Positions 1 to 10,101 of a stretch of DNA of 56,532 nt are shown in pieces. Within the stretch, counting starts at the first letter, position 1; each line of letters opens with the position of its first letter. Origin of the DNA: DATIXJ01 sp963714795 (GTDB lineage: Bacteria; Bacteroidota; Ignavibacteria; UBA10030; SZUA-254); assembly GCA_963714795.1 (NCBI GenBank), contig CAVQPS010000013.1, forward strand, positions 1-56,532, read 5' to 3'. The position numbers were made by a program, and so were the translations under genes. A model generated the notes under the pieces. It was not told where the DNA came from. It did not search any database and saw nothing but the letters and a program-made list of their open reading frames with translations.

Positions 1-2793
1 CGTGCATACTTTTCGTTCATCAACAGACCGTTGATCAATTCGAAAGGTGAAAATACCAGTGCGATCTTCGGCTTTGTCAATACGCTGATGAAAATTCTGA
101 ATGACGATAAACCGGATCATATCGCAGTCGTGTTTGATACCAAAGAACCGACATTCCGCCATATCATGTACGACCAGTACAAAGCGACACGCGAGAAAAT
201 GCCGGAAGACATGGCTGGACAGCTTGATAAGCTGAAGGAAGTTGTTCAATCATTCAATGTTCCTATTATCGAAAAACCGGGATACGAAGCGGATGACGTT
301 ATGGGTACACTCGCCCGCCGCGCGGAACGGCAAAATATCGAAACATATCTCGTTACCGGCGATAAAGATTTCATGCAACTTGTTTCGCCGTTGATAAAAA
401 TATACAAGCCGGGCAAACAGGGAGACGAATGGGAAGTACTCGACGAAACGGCGGTGTTCCAAAAATTCGGCGTGAAACCGGAATTCGTGATCGACGTGCT
501 CGGACTTATCGGGGATAAATCGGATAATGTGCCCGGCGTGTACGGCGTCGGCGAAAAAACGGCGATACCGCTCGTGCAGGAATTCGGAACGATTGAAAAC
601 ATCATCAATAATATAGAGAAGATTCCGCAGAAGGGACTTCGGCAAAAACTGAACGACCGCAAAAATGACGCTTTTCTCTCGAAGAAGCTTGTGACGATCG
701 ATATCAATGTTCCGGTCGATATCGATTTCCATCATCTCAACGCAAAACCGAAAGATACATCACGTCTTATTCAGTTATTTACCTCGTTGGAATTCCGATC
801 GCTGACAAGAAAATTGTCTGAAGAATCCGTGCCGGAACCGGTAGAATTCGATACGGCAACATTGGAATACAAAACCATTCTCGATACTCCCCACACGTAT
901 CACACCGTCACCACCGAGAAAGAATTGCGGACACTTGCCAAAACATTGAGCAAATCCCCCGTCATCGTTTTCGATACCGAAACAACGTCGACAGAAGCTC
1001 TTACTGCGGAGTTGGTCGGCATTTCCTGTTCGATTAAAGCCGGCGAAGCATGGTATATTCCGGTTCACACAAACGAGAAAATTTTTTCGGAGATCGATAC
1101 AGACGAGCAGAACGATTTATTCCTTCCACCAAGTCAAAAGGAAAAAGGAAAAAAGAAAAACCGCTCAACGGAATTAGATGAACAAAATTCGGTCGGATTA
1201 CCGCTTGATCTCATTCGAGAGATTCTCGGTCCTATTTTTGCAAACAAGAAAATAAAAAAAGTCGGACAGAATATTAAGTACGATATGCTCGTTCTTGCTT
1301 CGCACGGAATGGAAACGAACGGAATATCATTCGACACGATGGTCGCAAATTACGTCCTACGCCCGGACGGGCAACACAACATGGATGCCATGGCGATGGA
1401 ACATCTCTCCTACCGTCCGATCTCGTTCGACGATCTCACGGGCACCGGAAAAGACCGGAAGGATATCCGTGAAATTGAGATCGAAAAAGTTGCGGAATAT
1501 TCCGCCGAAGATGCCGACATTACATTGCAATTGTATGAATCGCTTTCACCAAAACTGTTACAGGTTCAATTAGGAAAGTTATGCGATGAAATCGAGTTTC
1601 CGCTCATTTCCGTACTTGCACAGATGGAGCAAACCGGCGTCGCGCTCGATGTCCGCTATCTTTCCGATCTTTCGAAAGAAATGGAACGCACGCTCGATAA
1701 TCTGACATCGACAATTTGTTCGATGGCAGGAGAAACATTCAATATCAATTCCACCCAGCAACTCAGCAAAATATTGTTCGAAAAACTGAAGCTCTCGACG
1801 GTGCGGAAAACAAAGACCGGCTTTTCGACCGATGTCGGTGTTCTTGAAACGCTTCGCCACGAACATCCGATCATCGAACAGATGCTGGAATACCGCCAGA
1901 TTCAGAAATTGAAATCGACGTATGTCGATGCGCTTCCGGCGCTCATCAATCCGAAAACTGGAAGAGTGCATACCTCGTTCAACCAGACGATTGCGGCAAC
2001 GGGACGGCTTTCGAGCAGTAATCCGAACCTGCAGAATATTCCGATCCGGACGGAAATGGGGCGCGGCCTCCGGAAGGCATTCATTGCCGAGAAAAAGAAT
2101 TTTCGCATCCTTTCGGCGGATTATTCGCAAATCGAATTGCGCATCATGGCGCACGTCAGCAGTGACGACGGATTGCAGGTAGCATTTCGCAACGATGAAG
2201 ATATTCATGCCACCACGGCGGCGAAAGTGTTCGGTGTGCAGCTCGCCGGCGTGACGAACGATATGCGCCGCAAAGCAAAGGAAGTCAATTTCGGCATCAT
2301 GTACGGCATCGGTCCGTTCGGACTCGCCACACGGCTCGACATCGCACAGTCGGAAGCAAAAGAAATCATTACAAAATATTTCGAACGGTTTCCGAAAGTC
2401 AATCAATATATCCACGACACGATTCAGAAAGCCCGTGCCGACGGATACGTCAGCACGCTTCTCGGGCGGCGGCGGTATCTTCCCGACATCACCAGTAAAA
2501 ATTATAATATCCGCGGAAACGCCGAGCGGCAGGCGATCAATATGCCGATCCAGGGAACTGCGGCAGACATGATAAAGCTTGCGATGATCAGAATTCATGA
2601 GACGTTGAAGAACAAAAACATGTCGACAGCCATGATCCTGCAAGTTCATGACGAATTGGTATTCGAAGTACCCGCCGATGAAGAACAACAATCATCGAAA
2701 ATTATTTTGAATGAAATGAAAGTCGCTTTGCCTCTATCGGTTCCGATCCATGTCGAAATCGGTATCGGGAAAAACTGGCTGGAAGCTCATTAA
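1..2793 (+). CDS. polA: DNA polymerase I, 5' end outside the window
   Basis: Family A DNA polymerase for repair and Okazaki-fragment processing. The reading frame is open from base 1 (RAYFSFINRPL...), so the gene starts upstream; the TTG at 31 is not a real start. Domain order: 5'-nuclease (GYEADDVMGTLA, GDKDFMQL), then a 3'-5' exonuclease whose acidic motifs are present (FDTETTS, NIKYD, YSAEDAD), then the polymerase with motif A (DYSQIELRIMAH), motif B (RRKAKEVNFGIMYG) and motif C (QVHDELVFE). Proofreading therefore looks intact, unlike in Taq polymerase. About 930 residues are visible, close to full length. A linker near residue 360 is Lys/Glu-rich. It is the first of three co-directional genes. 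Confidence 0.97.
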   Translation, partial: RAYFSFINRPLINSKGENTSAIFGFVNTLMKILNDDKPDHIAVVFDTKEPTFRHIMYDQYKATREKMPEDMAGQLDKLKEVVQSFNVPIIEKPGYEADDVMGTLARRAERQNIETYLVTGDKDFMQLVSPLIKIYKPGKQGDEWEVLDETAVFQKFGVKPEFVIDVLGLIGDKSDNVPGVYGVGEKTAIPLVQEFGTIENIINNIEKIPQKGLRQKLNDRKNDAFLSKKLVTIDINVPVDIDFHHLNAKPKDTSRLIQLFTSLEFRSLTRKLSEESVPEPVEFDTATLEYKTILDTPHTYHTVTTEKELRTLAKTLSKSPVIVFDTETTSTEALTAELVGISCSIKAGEAWYIPVHTNEKIFSEIDTDEQNDLFLPPSQKEKGKKKNRSTELDEQNSVGLPLDLIREILGPIFANKKIKKVGQNIKYDMLVLASHGMETNGISFDTMVANYVLRPDGQHNMDAMAMEHLSYRPISFDDLTGTGKDRKDIREIEIEKVAEYSAEDADITLQLYESLSPKLLQVQLGKLCDEIEFPLISVLAQMEQTGVALDVRYLSDLSKEMERTLDNLTSTICSMAGETFNINSTQQLSKILFEKLKLSTVRKTKTGFSTDVGVLETLRHEHPIIEQMLEYRQIQKLKSTYVDALPALINPKTGRVHTSFNQTIAATGRLSSSNPNLQNIPIRTEMGRGLRKAFIAEKKNFRILSADYSQIELRIMAHVSSDDGLQVAFRNDEDIHATTAAKVFGVQLAGVTNDMRRKAKEVNFGIMYGIGPFGLATRLDIAQSEAKEIITKYFERFPKVNQYIHDTIQKARADGYVSTLLGRRRYLPDITSKNYNIRGNAERQAINMPIQGTAADMIKLAMIRIHETLKNKNMSTAMILQVHDELVFEVPADEEQQSSKIILNEMKVALPLSVPIHVEIGIGKNWLEAH

Positions 2794-2885
2794 GCACCGG
2801 TATTTTTCATCATTCTTTCCCCATTTCCACCCTCTTGATAATCCTTTCCTATTTCTCTATATTCGGAATATTTATTTTTCAGACA

Positions 2886-4240
2886 ATGTCAAACGAAAAC
2901 ACACATACCGTTATAGCAAAACCCGTCTCAGCTTGCCCGCCGGCTGGGATGGTTCGATGCGACGATGATCGTCATGGGCGGAATCATCGGTTCCGGAATT
3001 TTCATCAATCCGTATGTCGTCGCGACACAGGTTCATACACCGGTATTAATTCTCGGCGTGTGGCTTCTCGGAGGAGTTACGGCGTCTTATCGGTGCATTT
3101 ATTTATTCCGAGCTTGCATCGATTCTGCCGAAGGTCGGAGGGCAGTATGCCTACATGCGGGAAGCATATCATCCCGCAGTCGCTTTCGTCTTCGGCTGGG
3201 CGCTGTTGCTTGTTACCCAAACCGGTGGAATGGCTGCAGTAGCAATTACGTTTGCGCGATATTTCATCCAGTTAACGCAGATCCCGATGCCTGATTGGCT
3301 GATTGCCTCGCTGGCACTAGCTTTTCTCACGATCATCAATTGCCTCGGTGTCCGGACCGGAAGCACGTTTCAAAATATCATGATGATATTAAAAATTCTT
3401 GCCATAGCGATGCTCGTCATTATCGGATTCACTGCCGCACACGGGTCCAATATTTCCCTGACGCCGGCGATCGATCAACCGCTCTCATTCGGTTTGCTTG
3501 CCGCCATCGGCGCTGCGATGATTCCGGTATTATTTGCATACGGCGGATGGCAGACGTCCAATTTTATTGCCGGCGAAATTCAGGAACCGAAAAAAAACCT
3601 GCCGCGCGGGCTTCTTCTGGGTGTTACCGGCGTTATCATCCTGTATCTTGCAGTCAACATTCTTTCGATTGCGGTGTTGGGGGTTCACGATCTTGCTCAT
3701 ACGTCAACGCCTGCAACGGAAGTGATGCGGCGGGCAATCGGCGAACCGGGCGTCCGGTTGATTTCTATCGGCATCACGATTTCAACGCTCGGATTTTTAA
3801 GTCAGGGGATGCTGACGGCACCGCGGGTCTATTTTGCCATGGCGGAAGACGGAGTTTTTTTCAAACGTGTCGCACATATTGATCCGCGGACCAAAGCTCC
3901 CGTCATCGCAATTGTTGTTCAGGGCATCATGGCAATCATTATTACGCTGTCCGGCACGTACGAACAAATTCTCAACTTCGTCGTCTCGACCGATTTCATT
4001 TTTTTCGGTTTGACGGCCACGACCATCTTCGTTTTTCGAAAACGTGAACGAATGAACGGCTTGCACGATGATGCTTTCAAAACACCGTGGCATCCGTTTA
4101 CCACACTATTCTTTATCATCGTTTGCTGGCTTGTCGTTTTGAGTACAATTCTGACATACCCGGCAAACAGTCTCATCGGCATCGGTATTATGGTTACAGG
4201 AATTCCTGTATACTTTTTCTGGAAGGGAACAAAGCAATGA
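2886..4240 (+). CDS. APC-family amino acid permease, two apparent frameshifts
   Basis: Predicted inner-membrane amino acid transporter of the APC superfamily with about 12 hydrophobic segments. The N-terminal signature GGIIGSGIFINPYVVA matches the substrate-binding TM1 loop of the family. The protein is spread over three frames: MSNENTHTVIAKP from ATG 2886, then QLARRLGWFDATMIVMGG after a shift near 2922-2926, then LIGAFIYSELASILPKVGG after one extra T at 3085. Joined, they give a continuous permease of normal length (about 450 aa). Both shifts fit a single inserted base. The stop overlaps the next start (ATGA at 4237-4240), so the permease and the aminotransferase are probably translationally coupled. 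Substrate not determinable. Confidence 0.85.
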
Positions 4241-5330
4241 AACAACCGCAGCGGGTCATGAGTTCACCGTACATGCAATGGGCAAAGAGTCAGGCACATG
4301 CGAAATACAATCTCGGAACGAGCGGCATCATCAATTATCCGTTGTCCGACCTTCCCGTTTCCCTGGACGACCTGGAAATTACCGGCAACAGTTATTACGG
4401 ATATCCTCCGCTTCTCGAAGCGCTGGCGGAACATTGCAGTGTAACGACCGATCGTATTTTCACGACACTCGGCACCTCGATGGCAAACCATCTTGCCATG
4501 GCGGTCATGCTGGAACCGGGCGATGAAATTCTTATCGAAGAACCGACATACGAGCTCCTGCTGTCGACTGCCGGATATCTCGGTTTAACAATCAAACGGT
4601 TTCCCCGCCGCGCCGAACAACATTTTCAGATCGACCTCGATACGCTCGCGCATGCCATTACGCCCCGGACAAAACTGATCGTCATTACGAATCTCCATAA
4701 TCCGACCGGCGCGTATACCGACGAAGCAACGCTAACACAAATCGGAAAAATCGCACGCGTGAGCGATGCAAAAGTGTTGGTCGATGAAGTATACCTGGAA
4801 GCTGCGTACGACGTCAGCCCGCGTTCATCGGTCAATCTCGGCAATGAATTTATCGTGACGAACAGCTTGACGAAAGTCTACGGATCTCAGCGGCCTCCGG
4901 TGCGGATGGATCCTTGCGGGAGCGGAAATCATCAAACGGCTCTGGCTGCTGAACGATCTGTTCAATGTCAATCATTCCCATCCTTCCGAATTGCTCGAGC
5001 GTTATCGCATTACAAAACATCGATCAAATTCTGAATCGCACGAAATCGATTCTCGAATCGAACCGAACGATCCTCAATCAGTTTCTCGATTCCCGCGACG
5101 ATCTGGAAACTTCCCGCATGAAATTCGGAACTACCGTTTTCCCGCGGCTGCTGAAAGGAAATGTCGACGCATTTTGCACTCTGCTCCATGACCGCTACGA
5201 AACATTGGTTGTACCGGGCAGATTTTTTGAAATGCCGCATCACATCCGGATCGGTTTAGGAATACAGCAGGAAGAATTTCGGGAAGGAATTGTTCGGATT
5301 GCGGAAGCGCTGGATAAAATCAAAAAATAA
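4237..5330 (+). CDS. PLP-dependent class I/II aminotransferase, two apparent frameshifts
   Basis: Fold-type I aminotransferase of about 360 aa. Visible landmarks are the small-domain start GTSGIINYPLSD, NLHNPTGAY (substrate/PLP region), VDEVYLEA (PLP-ring Asp/Tyr) and the Schiff-base lysine in NSLTKVYG. The frame breaks just after this lysine: removing one T near 4885 restores LSGLRCGWILAGAEIIKRL, and removing one base near 4997-5000 restores VIALQNIDQILNRTKSILE and the remaining C-terminus. Both lesions are +1, like those in the permease it overlaps by four bases. Sharing an operon with an amino acid permease suggests amino acid uptake and transamination; the substrate is unknown. Confidence 0.82.
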
Positions 5331-5339
5331 TTTTGGTGT

Positions 5340-5861
5340 TTACACACGCGGCGGTTCGGTACGCCGCCGGAAAATCACTCCCAGCCCGAGGAGGATAAGA
5401 ACGATGGGCCAATACATTCGCACGGCAGACCAAATATCCCAGTAATAAAAATAGCCGTAGTCGGCTAAAAAAAACGCCGTGCCCGTACCGGCAAAGAGCA
5501 AAGCGGGAATGATATAAAACCAATCGCGTGTATTGTTGACGAAAAGCATCAGAAACCCGATCCCGACCACGATAAATGTCGCCGGGGCAAACACGTGTGC
5601 TTCAATCTCGATGATTTCCGACGAGCGCAAGACAAAAAAGAGCGAATAAAGAAATAACACCGTTCCCCAGAAAATTTTCCCCCGGCGGTTCGCAGAAAAC
5701 CCGCGGCCGGCAATCACCAATCCCATCAACACCATCAACAGCCAGAAGATCGTGAAAAAACCGATCTCGATGACATGTAGCTTGCGGAGAAGAACCGATA
5801 CTCCGAAGACAATCAACACGATGCCGACCCAGGGAATTTTTTGAGAATTTTTACTCATCAT
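5340..5861 (-). CDS. LiaI/LiaF-like multi-pass membrane protein
   Basis: 173 aa, almost entirely hydrophobic, with about six membrane segments and an Arg-rich C-terminus (RRRTEPPRV). The pattern WVGIVLIVFGVSVLLRKL and YWPIVLILLGLGVIFRRR (repeated two-helix units with a P/W-x-I/V-L-I-x-x-G motif) resembles the LiaI/LiaF-like transmembrane region family. Start at ATG 5861, preceded by AAGGAAAATCC. It lies 9 bases after the PspC gene on the same strand, so the two are probably one envelope-stress operon. Function inferred from neighbour and fold pattern only. Confidence 0.7.
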   Translation of the reverse strand: MMSKNSQKIPWVGIVLIVFGVSVLLRKLHVIEIGFFTIFWLLMVLMGLVIAGRGFSANRRGKIFWGTVLFLYSLFFVLRSSEIIEIEAHVFAPATFIVVGIGFLMLFVNNTRDWFYIIPALLFAGTGTAFFLADYGYFYYWDIWSAVRMYWPIVLILLGLGVIFRRRTEPPRV

Positions 5862-5870
5862 GGATTTTCC

Positions 5871-6590
5871 TTATATCGAAGTCATCGTTGGTTTTTCTTC
5901 ATGAACGATGACACCGAGGATGATGTACAACAACAGTGCCCACCCCACCGAGCCGAGCACCATCAGGACAAATATGAGGCGAACGATCGTCGAATCCATA
6001 GAAAAATATTTTGCAAGACCGCCGCAGACACCGAACAATTTCCGGTCGGAAATCGACCGTCTGAATTCTTTGTGAACGGGAGGCGATTGGTTCAAATTTC
6101 CGTCTACTTCCGCTGCCCCGGTTGGCTGTGATTTCCGGGAATCTTTCGTCGTGTGCATATAGATGAAAAATCCGCCGATAAGGATCAGCAGAACCGGCAA
6201 TGTAACGGTCCGCGAAAAGCCCCACCAGCTGAATTCCTCGAACCAGCCGAGATTGATCATCAAAATAAAAGCACCGATGAGCATGATCAATATGCCGAAA
6301 AATCTTCGCCGGTCTGCAGACGATGCGGAAGTTTGTGTCGCCGACGTCGGTTGCGGATTCATGAGATGCTCGGGATTTACCGGCATGACGATCATCCCGA
6401 CGATATAAAGTATGATACCCGAACCGCCGAGCAATGTTATCATCACCCACAATAACCGGACGATGGTCGGATCGACTTCAAAATATTCGGCAATACCGCC
6501 GCACACGCCGTCGATAAAACGATTGCGCCGGGACTTGTATAATTTCCGTGCGGGCGGATTTACGGGATCTATGTTATTCGTTGTTTCCAT
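5871..6590 (-). CDS. Double PspC-domain membrane protein
   Basis: 239 aa. It contains two PspC domains: one at about residues 18-70 (RNRFIDGVCGGIAEYF) and one at about 168-230 (SDRKLFGVCGGLAKYF), each followed by a hydrophobic helix. Two further helices lie between them. PspC proteins sense or respond to membrane stress in the phage-shock and Lia-type systems. No PspA or PspB is nearby, so here the gene pairs only with the LiaI/LiaF-like membrane protein downstream. The duplicated domain within one polypeptide is seen in Bacteroidota but is not the E. coli arrangement. Confidence 0.85.
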   Translation of the reverse strand: METTNNIDPVNPPARKLYKSRRNRFIDGVCGGIAEYFEVDPTIVRLLWVMITLLGGSGIILYIVGMIVMPVNPEHLMNPQPTSATQTSASSADRRRFFGILIMLIGAFILMINLGWFEEFSWWGFSRTVTLPVLLILIGGFFIYMHTTKDSRKSQPTGAAEVDGNLNQSPPVHKEFRRSISDRKLFGVCGGLAKYFSMDSTIVRLIFVLMVLGSVGWALLLYIILGVIVHEEKPTMTSI

Positions 6591-6724
6591 AACCTTCTAC
6601 TACAGCTTACGTTGCCATTTATCAAATGTTTCGTTCAATATCAAACCGCTACGCCAAATTCAATAAAAATGCCGATTGAAAACGATTATCAATCGGCACA
6701 GCTTGCTCATCATCACATTCAATG

Positions 6725-7282
6725 TTAGACTTCCATGATTTCTTTTTCTTTGATGACCACCAACCCGTCAGCATCTTTGATAAATTTATCGGTCATCTTT
6801 TGCACATCAATCTCGGCACGTTTGCGTTCATCCTCGGAAAAATGTTCTGCTTTTTCGGATTTCTTCAGATGCTCAATGGCATCCCGGCGGATATTCCGGA
6901 TGGCAATTTTACCTTCTTCGGCAAATTTTTTCACGAGCTTTACCAGTTCTTTACGGCGTTCTTCGTTCAGCGGCGGAACGGGAACACGGACAATCTGGCC
7001 GTCGGCAACAGGATTCAATCCAAGATTGGCTGCAATAATCGCTTTATCGATCGCACCGACCATATTTTTATCCCACGGCTGAACAGCGATCGTGTGAACA
7101 TCGTGAACGCTCACATTCGCGACCTGACTCAGCGGAGTCATGGACCCGTAATAATCCACTTTGATACCGTCCAGAAGCGCGGTCGTCGCTTTGCCCGTCC
7201 GGATCTTGATAAATTCCTGTCGGATGACTTCCACCGCTTTGTGCATTTTATCTTCTGTCTGCTTGAGAATTTCTTTAATCAT
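6725..7282 (-). CDS. frr: Ribosome recycling factor
   Basis: 185 aa, the normal length. With EF-G it splits the post-termination ribosome. The family features are clear: KMHKAVEVIRQEFIKIRTGKA at the N-terminus, RVPVPPLNEERRKELVKL in the hinge region and a C-terminal helix ending in KEIMEV. It is the last gene of the conserved order rplM-rpsI-rpsB-tsf-pyrH-frr, all on the minus strand, so it is probably transcribed at least partly with them. ATG at 7282. Confidence 0.97.
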   Translation of the reverse strand: MIKEILKQTEDKMHKAVEVIRQEFIKIRTGKATTALLDGIKVDYYGSMTPLSQVANVSVHDVHTIAVQPWDKNMVGAIDKAIIAANLGLNPVADGQIVRVPVPPLNEERRKELVKLVKKFAEEGKIAIRNIRRDAIEHLKKSEKAEHFSEDERKRAEIDVQKMTDKFIKDADGLVVIKEKEIMEV

Positions 7283-7313
7283 TGTTGTTCCCTTTCATGA
7301 GGAATGGATCGAC

Positions 7314-8045
7314 TCACGCTCGTTTGGATTTAAGAGATGGAGAAACAACCGAACCGATTTTTTTTCCCGCAATCAATTTTTTCAGATTGCCCGCAATATT
7401 CATGTTGAAAACAACGATCGGCATCTTGTTTTCCTTGCAGAGTGTAATGGCTGTCAGGTCCATCACTTTCAAATCTTTTTCAAGAACATCCTGATAGGAA
7501 ATTTCCTGAAAACGGAACGCATGGGGATTTTTTTCCGGATCGGAATCATAAATACCGTCGACGCGCGTACCTTTAATAATAACGTCGGCATTTATTTCCA
7601 CGGCACGAAGAGCCGCGGCGGTATCCGTTGTAAAATAGGGATTGCCGGTTCCCGCACCGAAAATAACGACACGTCCTTTTTCCAGATGGCGGATTGCGCG
7701 GCGACGGATAAACGGCTCCGCAATTTCTTCCATCGTGATCGGACTAAGCAGGCGGGTGAAAATTCCTTCATGCTCGAGAGCGCTTTGGAGGGCAAGCCCG
7801 TTAATGATCGTCGCAAGCATTCCCATGTGATCGCCGGTGACTTTATCGACACCGTCGGAAGAGTTTTCGACACCCCGATAAATATTGCCGCCGCCGATAA
7901 CGATCCCGATCCCGACGCCCTTTTTCTGGATTTCGCCAATCTCCACGGCAAACCTGTGAAGCACTTTCGGATCGATACCGAACGGTTTCTCTCCCATCAG
8001 CGCTTCGCCGCTGACTTTTAACAGGATACGTTTATATTTTTTCAT
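7314..8045 (-). CDS. pyrH: UMP kinase
   Basis: 243 aa, full length. It phosphorylates UMP to UDP in pyrimidine nucleotide synthesis. The amino-acid-kinase fold is recognised by KRILLKVSGEALMGEK at the N-terminus, IVIGGGNIYRG (phosphate-binding glycine loop), DHMGMLATIINGLAL and VIFGAGTGNPYFTTDTAAALRA. The position between tsf and frr is the common bacterial arrangement, with 31 bases to frr. Confidence 0.97.
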   Translation of the reverse strand: MKKYKRILLKVSGEALMGEKPFGIDPKVLHRFAVEIGEIQKKGVGIGIVIGGGNIYRGVENSSDGVDKVTGDHMGMLATIINGLALQSALEHEGIFTRLLSPITMEEIAEPFIRRRAIRHLEKGRVVIFGAGTGNPYFTTDTAAALRAVEINADVIIKGTRVDGIYDSDPEKNPHAFRFQEISYQDVLEKDLKVMDLTAITLCKENKMPIVVFNMNIAGNLKKLIAGKKIGSVVSPSLKSKRA

Positions 8046-8111
8046 GTGCCCCGATGTGGAAAATCGAACATGAACAACGGCATAACGGTTGCAAGACGCC
8101 TACGAATTCGT

Positions 8112-8711
8112 TCAGACATTTTCTCCGAGATGGAATCTCTTGAAACGCCGGACCGTAACTTTTTCGCCGGTCTTTGCCGTCATGTCGAGAATGAGATCTT
8201 TAATTGTCCGGCCGGAATCCTTGATAAAGGTTTGTTCCAGCAAACAAAATTCCTGGTAATACTTATCGAGTCTTCCCGTTGCAATTTTATCCAGTATCGC
8301 CTCGGGCTTTTTCTCGTTGCGCCCCTGCTGCCGGTAGATTTCGAGTTCCTTTTCAACAACATCTTTCGGAACATCATCCCGGCCGATGTACATCGGGTTC
8401 ATCGCTGCAATTTGCATCGCGATATCCTTGGCGATCGCTTTGAAGTCATCGGTCTTTGCGACGAAATCGGTTTCGCAATTGACTTCCACCATCGCACCGA
8501 TTCTGCCGCCGGCATGAATGTATGCTTCAACAAGACCTTGGTTCGTCGTCCGGTCGGCGCGCTTCTCCGCTGTTGCCGCGCCTTTCTTTCGTAAATGCTC
8601 GATCGCTTTTTCAAGATCGCCGCCGGTCTCGGCAAGAGCTTTTTTACAGTCCATCATGCCGGCGCCGGTTTTATCGCGCAATACTTTTACTTGTTCTGAA
8701 GTTATTTCCAT
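8112..8711 (-). CDS. tsf: Translation elongation factor Ts
   Basis: 199 aa, the short form of EF-Ts (the E. coli protein is about 283 aa; Thermus-type proteins are about this size). It is the guanine-nucleotide exchange factor for EF-Tu. Signature motifs: the N-terminal UBA-like domain with LRDKTGAGMMDCKKALAE, and TDFVAKTDDF, whose Asp-Phe intrudes near the Mg site of EF-Tu. It lies 18 bases downstream of rpsB, the usual operon partner. Confidence 0.96.
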   Translation of the reverse strand: MEITSEQVKVLRDKTGAGMMDCKKALAETGGDLEKAIEHLRKKGAATAEKRADRTTNQGLVEAYIHAGGRIGAMVEVNCETDFVAKTDDFKAIAKDIAMQIAAMNPMYIGRDDVPKDVVEKELEIYRQQGRNEKKPEAILDKIATGRLDKYYQEFCLLEQTFIKDSGRTIKDLILDMTAKTGEKVTVRRFKRFHLGENV

Positions 8712-8729
8712 AATTCTCGTTCCGTTAAA

Positions 8730-9473
8730 TTAATTTGCTTTTTCTTCTTTACCGGATGCCGCCGAGTCAGCGCCTTCCAGATGGGCGTTCGTTCGTTCCG
8801 AACCTTCGATCACCGCATCCGCAATAAGTCTCGTGATTGTCTGAATCGATTTGATCGCATCGTCGTTGGCAGGAATCGGATAATCGACCATCGTCGGATC
8901 GCAATTCGTATCGACGATCGCGAAGACCGGTATGCCGAGTCGTCGTGCTTCCTTCACCGCAATTTCTTCTTTGTTGATGTCGACCACAAACAGCGCTCCG
9001 GGAAGCCGCGTCATTTCGACCACACCTGAAAGAATATTGTGAAGTTTTTCTTTTTCACGATCGAGGACGAGCGTTTCCTTCTTCGTGATTTTATCGTATG
9101 TCCCGTCCGACTCCATCTTTTCAATATTCGTCAGGCGCTTGACGCTTTTCCGGATCGTCGTAAAATTCGTCAGCATACCGCCGAGCCAGCGTTCGGAAAC
9201 ATAAAACTGACCGGCACGCGATGCTTCTTCCTGTATAACCTGACCTGCCTGTTTTTTCGTTCCGACAAAAAGGATTTTCTTTCCTTCGGCAACAACGTTG
9301 GTGATCGCGCTGCACGCTTCGGAGAGTAATGCTTGTGTTTTTTTGAGATCGATGATATGGATACCGTTTCGCTCCATGAAGATGAACGGTTTCATCTTCG
9401 GATTCCAACGGCGGGTGAGGTGTCCGAAATGGGAACCTGCACTTAAGAGATTTGCCAGCTCTACCTGTGGCAT
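8730..9473 (-). CDS. rpsB: 30S ribosomal protein S2
   Basis: 247 aa. Family motifs include LLSAGSHFGHLTRRWNPKM at the N-terminus and DINKEEIAVKEARRLGIPVF in the core. The last 20 or so residues are a low-complexity Ala/Glu/Lys tail (AASGKEEKAN). It heads the rpsB-tsf pair. An unusually long imperfect inverted repeat lies in the 220 bases between rpsI and this gene (see 9602-9692). Confidence 0.97.
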   Translation of the reverse strand: MPQVELANLLSAGSHFGHLTRRWNPKMKPFIFMERNGIHIIDLKKTQALLSEACSAITNVVAEGKKILFVGTKKQAGQVIQEEASRAGQFYVSERWLGGMLTNFTTIRKSVKRLTNIEKMESDGTYDKITKKETLVLDREKEKLHNILSGVVEMTRLPGALFVVDINKEEIAVKEARRLGIPVFAIVDTNCDPTMVDYPIPANDDAIKSIQTITRLIADAVIEGSERTNAHLEGADSAASGKEEKAN

Positions 9474-9601
9474 TGGTTTGTACTCCTTCTATGTTAGTTG
9501 ATTCTTCTACTCCCGTCGTCTTCCGCCGGAATCCGACATGTTCGATTGAACACGCAAGACACTGCCGGCAAAATCAGAGAGTATGTTTGATTGATTAAGT
9601 A

Positions 9602-9692
9602 TCTGAGTATTTGAGTCGTTGAGTATAAAGTACCTGAGATTTTTTTATCTCACATACTCATCTACTCAACTACTTATCTACTCATCTACTTT
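9602..9692. repeat. Imperfect inverted repeat between rpsI and rpsB
   Basis: The left arm (9602-9640, built of GAGTATTTGAGTCGTTGAG-like units) is the imperfect complement of the right arm (9648-9692, built of CTACTCATCTACTCAACTAC-like units), with an A/T-rich centre. Each arm is itself an approximate tandem repeat of a 7-8 base unit. Lying directly after the rpsI stop on the minus strand, it could form a long hairpin acting as a terminator, attenuator or processing site. Confidence 0.55.
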
Positions 9693-9693
9693 T

Positions 9694-10092
9694 TTACCGC
9701 TTCGAGAACTGGAATCGCTTTCGCGCTTTCTTCTGACCGTACTTTTTACGTTCGACCATTCGGGGATCGCGTGTCAACATTTCACTTGCTCTCAGTTTCG
9801 GTTTCCACTCGGCATTGATTTCGAGCAGTGCACGGGCGATACCAAGTTTCACTGATCCTGCCTGTCCGGTCAATCCACCGCCATCGACATTCGCGACGAC
9901 GTCATATTTTCCCACAGTTTCGGTAACGACAAACGGAGAAAGAATTGCCGTACGAAGCGTATCCACCGGAAAATAACTCTCCAGCGTGCGGTTGTTAACT
10001 TTGACGATGCCGGAACCGGGTTTCATGATGATACGGGCAACGGACGTTTTGCGCCGTCCGATTGTGGAAGTGACATGTGTGTGTGTGATCAT
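9694..10092 (-). CDS. rpsI: 30S ribosomal protein S9
   Basis: 132 aa, standard length. Typical features are GRRKTSVARIIMKPGSG near the N-terminus, GGGLTGQAGSVKLGIARAL in the middle and the basic C-terminal tail ending in KKARKRFQFSKR, which in the family reaches the P-site tRNA. It is 9 bases downstream of rplM, the invariant partner gene. Confidence 0.97.
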   Translation of the reverse strand: MITHTHVTSTIGRRKTSVARIIMKPGSGIVKVNNRTLESYFPVDTLRTAILSPFVVTETVGKYDVVANVDGGGLTGQAGSVKLGIARALLEINAEWKPKLRASEMLTRDPRMVERKKYGQKKARKRFQFSKR

Positions 10093-10101
10093 GAGGTTTC
10101 C

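Noticed and set aside
31..40. TTG at 31 as start of polA
   Set aside because: The frame is open to base 1 and the upstream residues match the conserved PolA N-terminus, so the gene continues outside the window.
1579..2691. 370-codon minus-strand frame opposite polA
   Set aside because: Shadow of the polymerase coding strand; Cys/Arg/His-rich composition and no domain.
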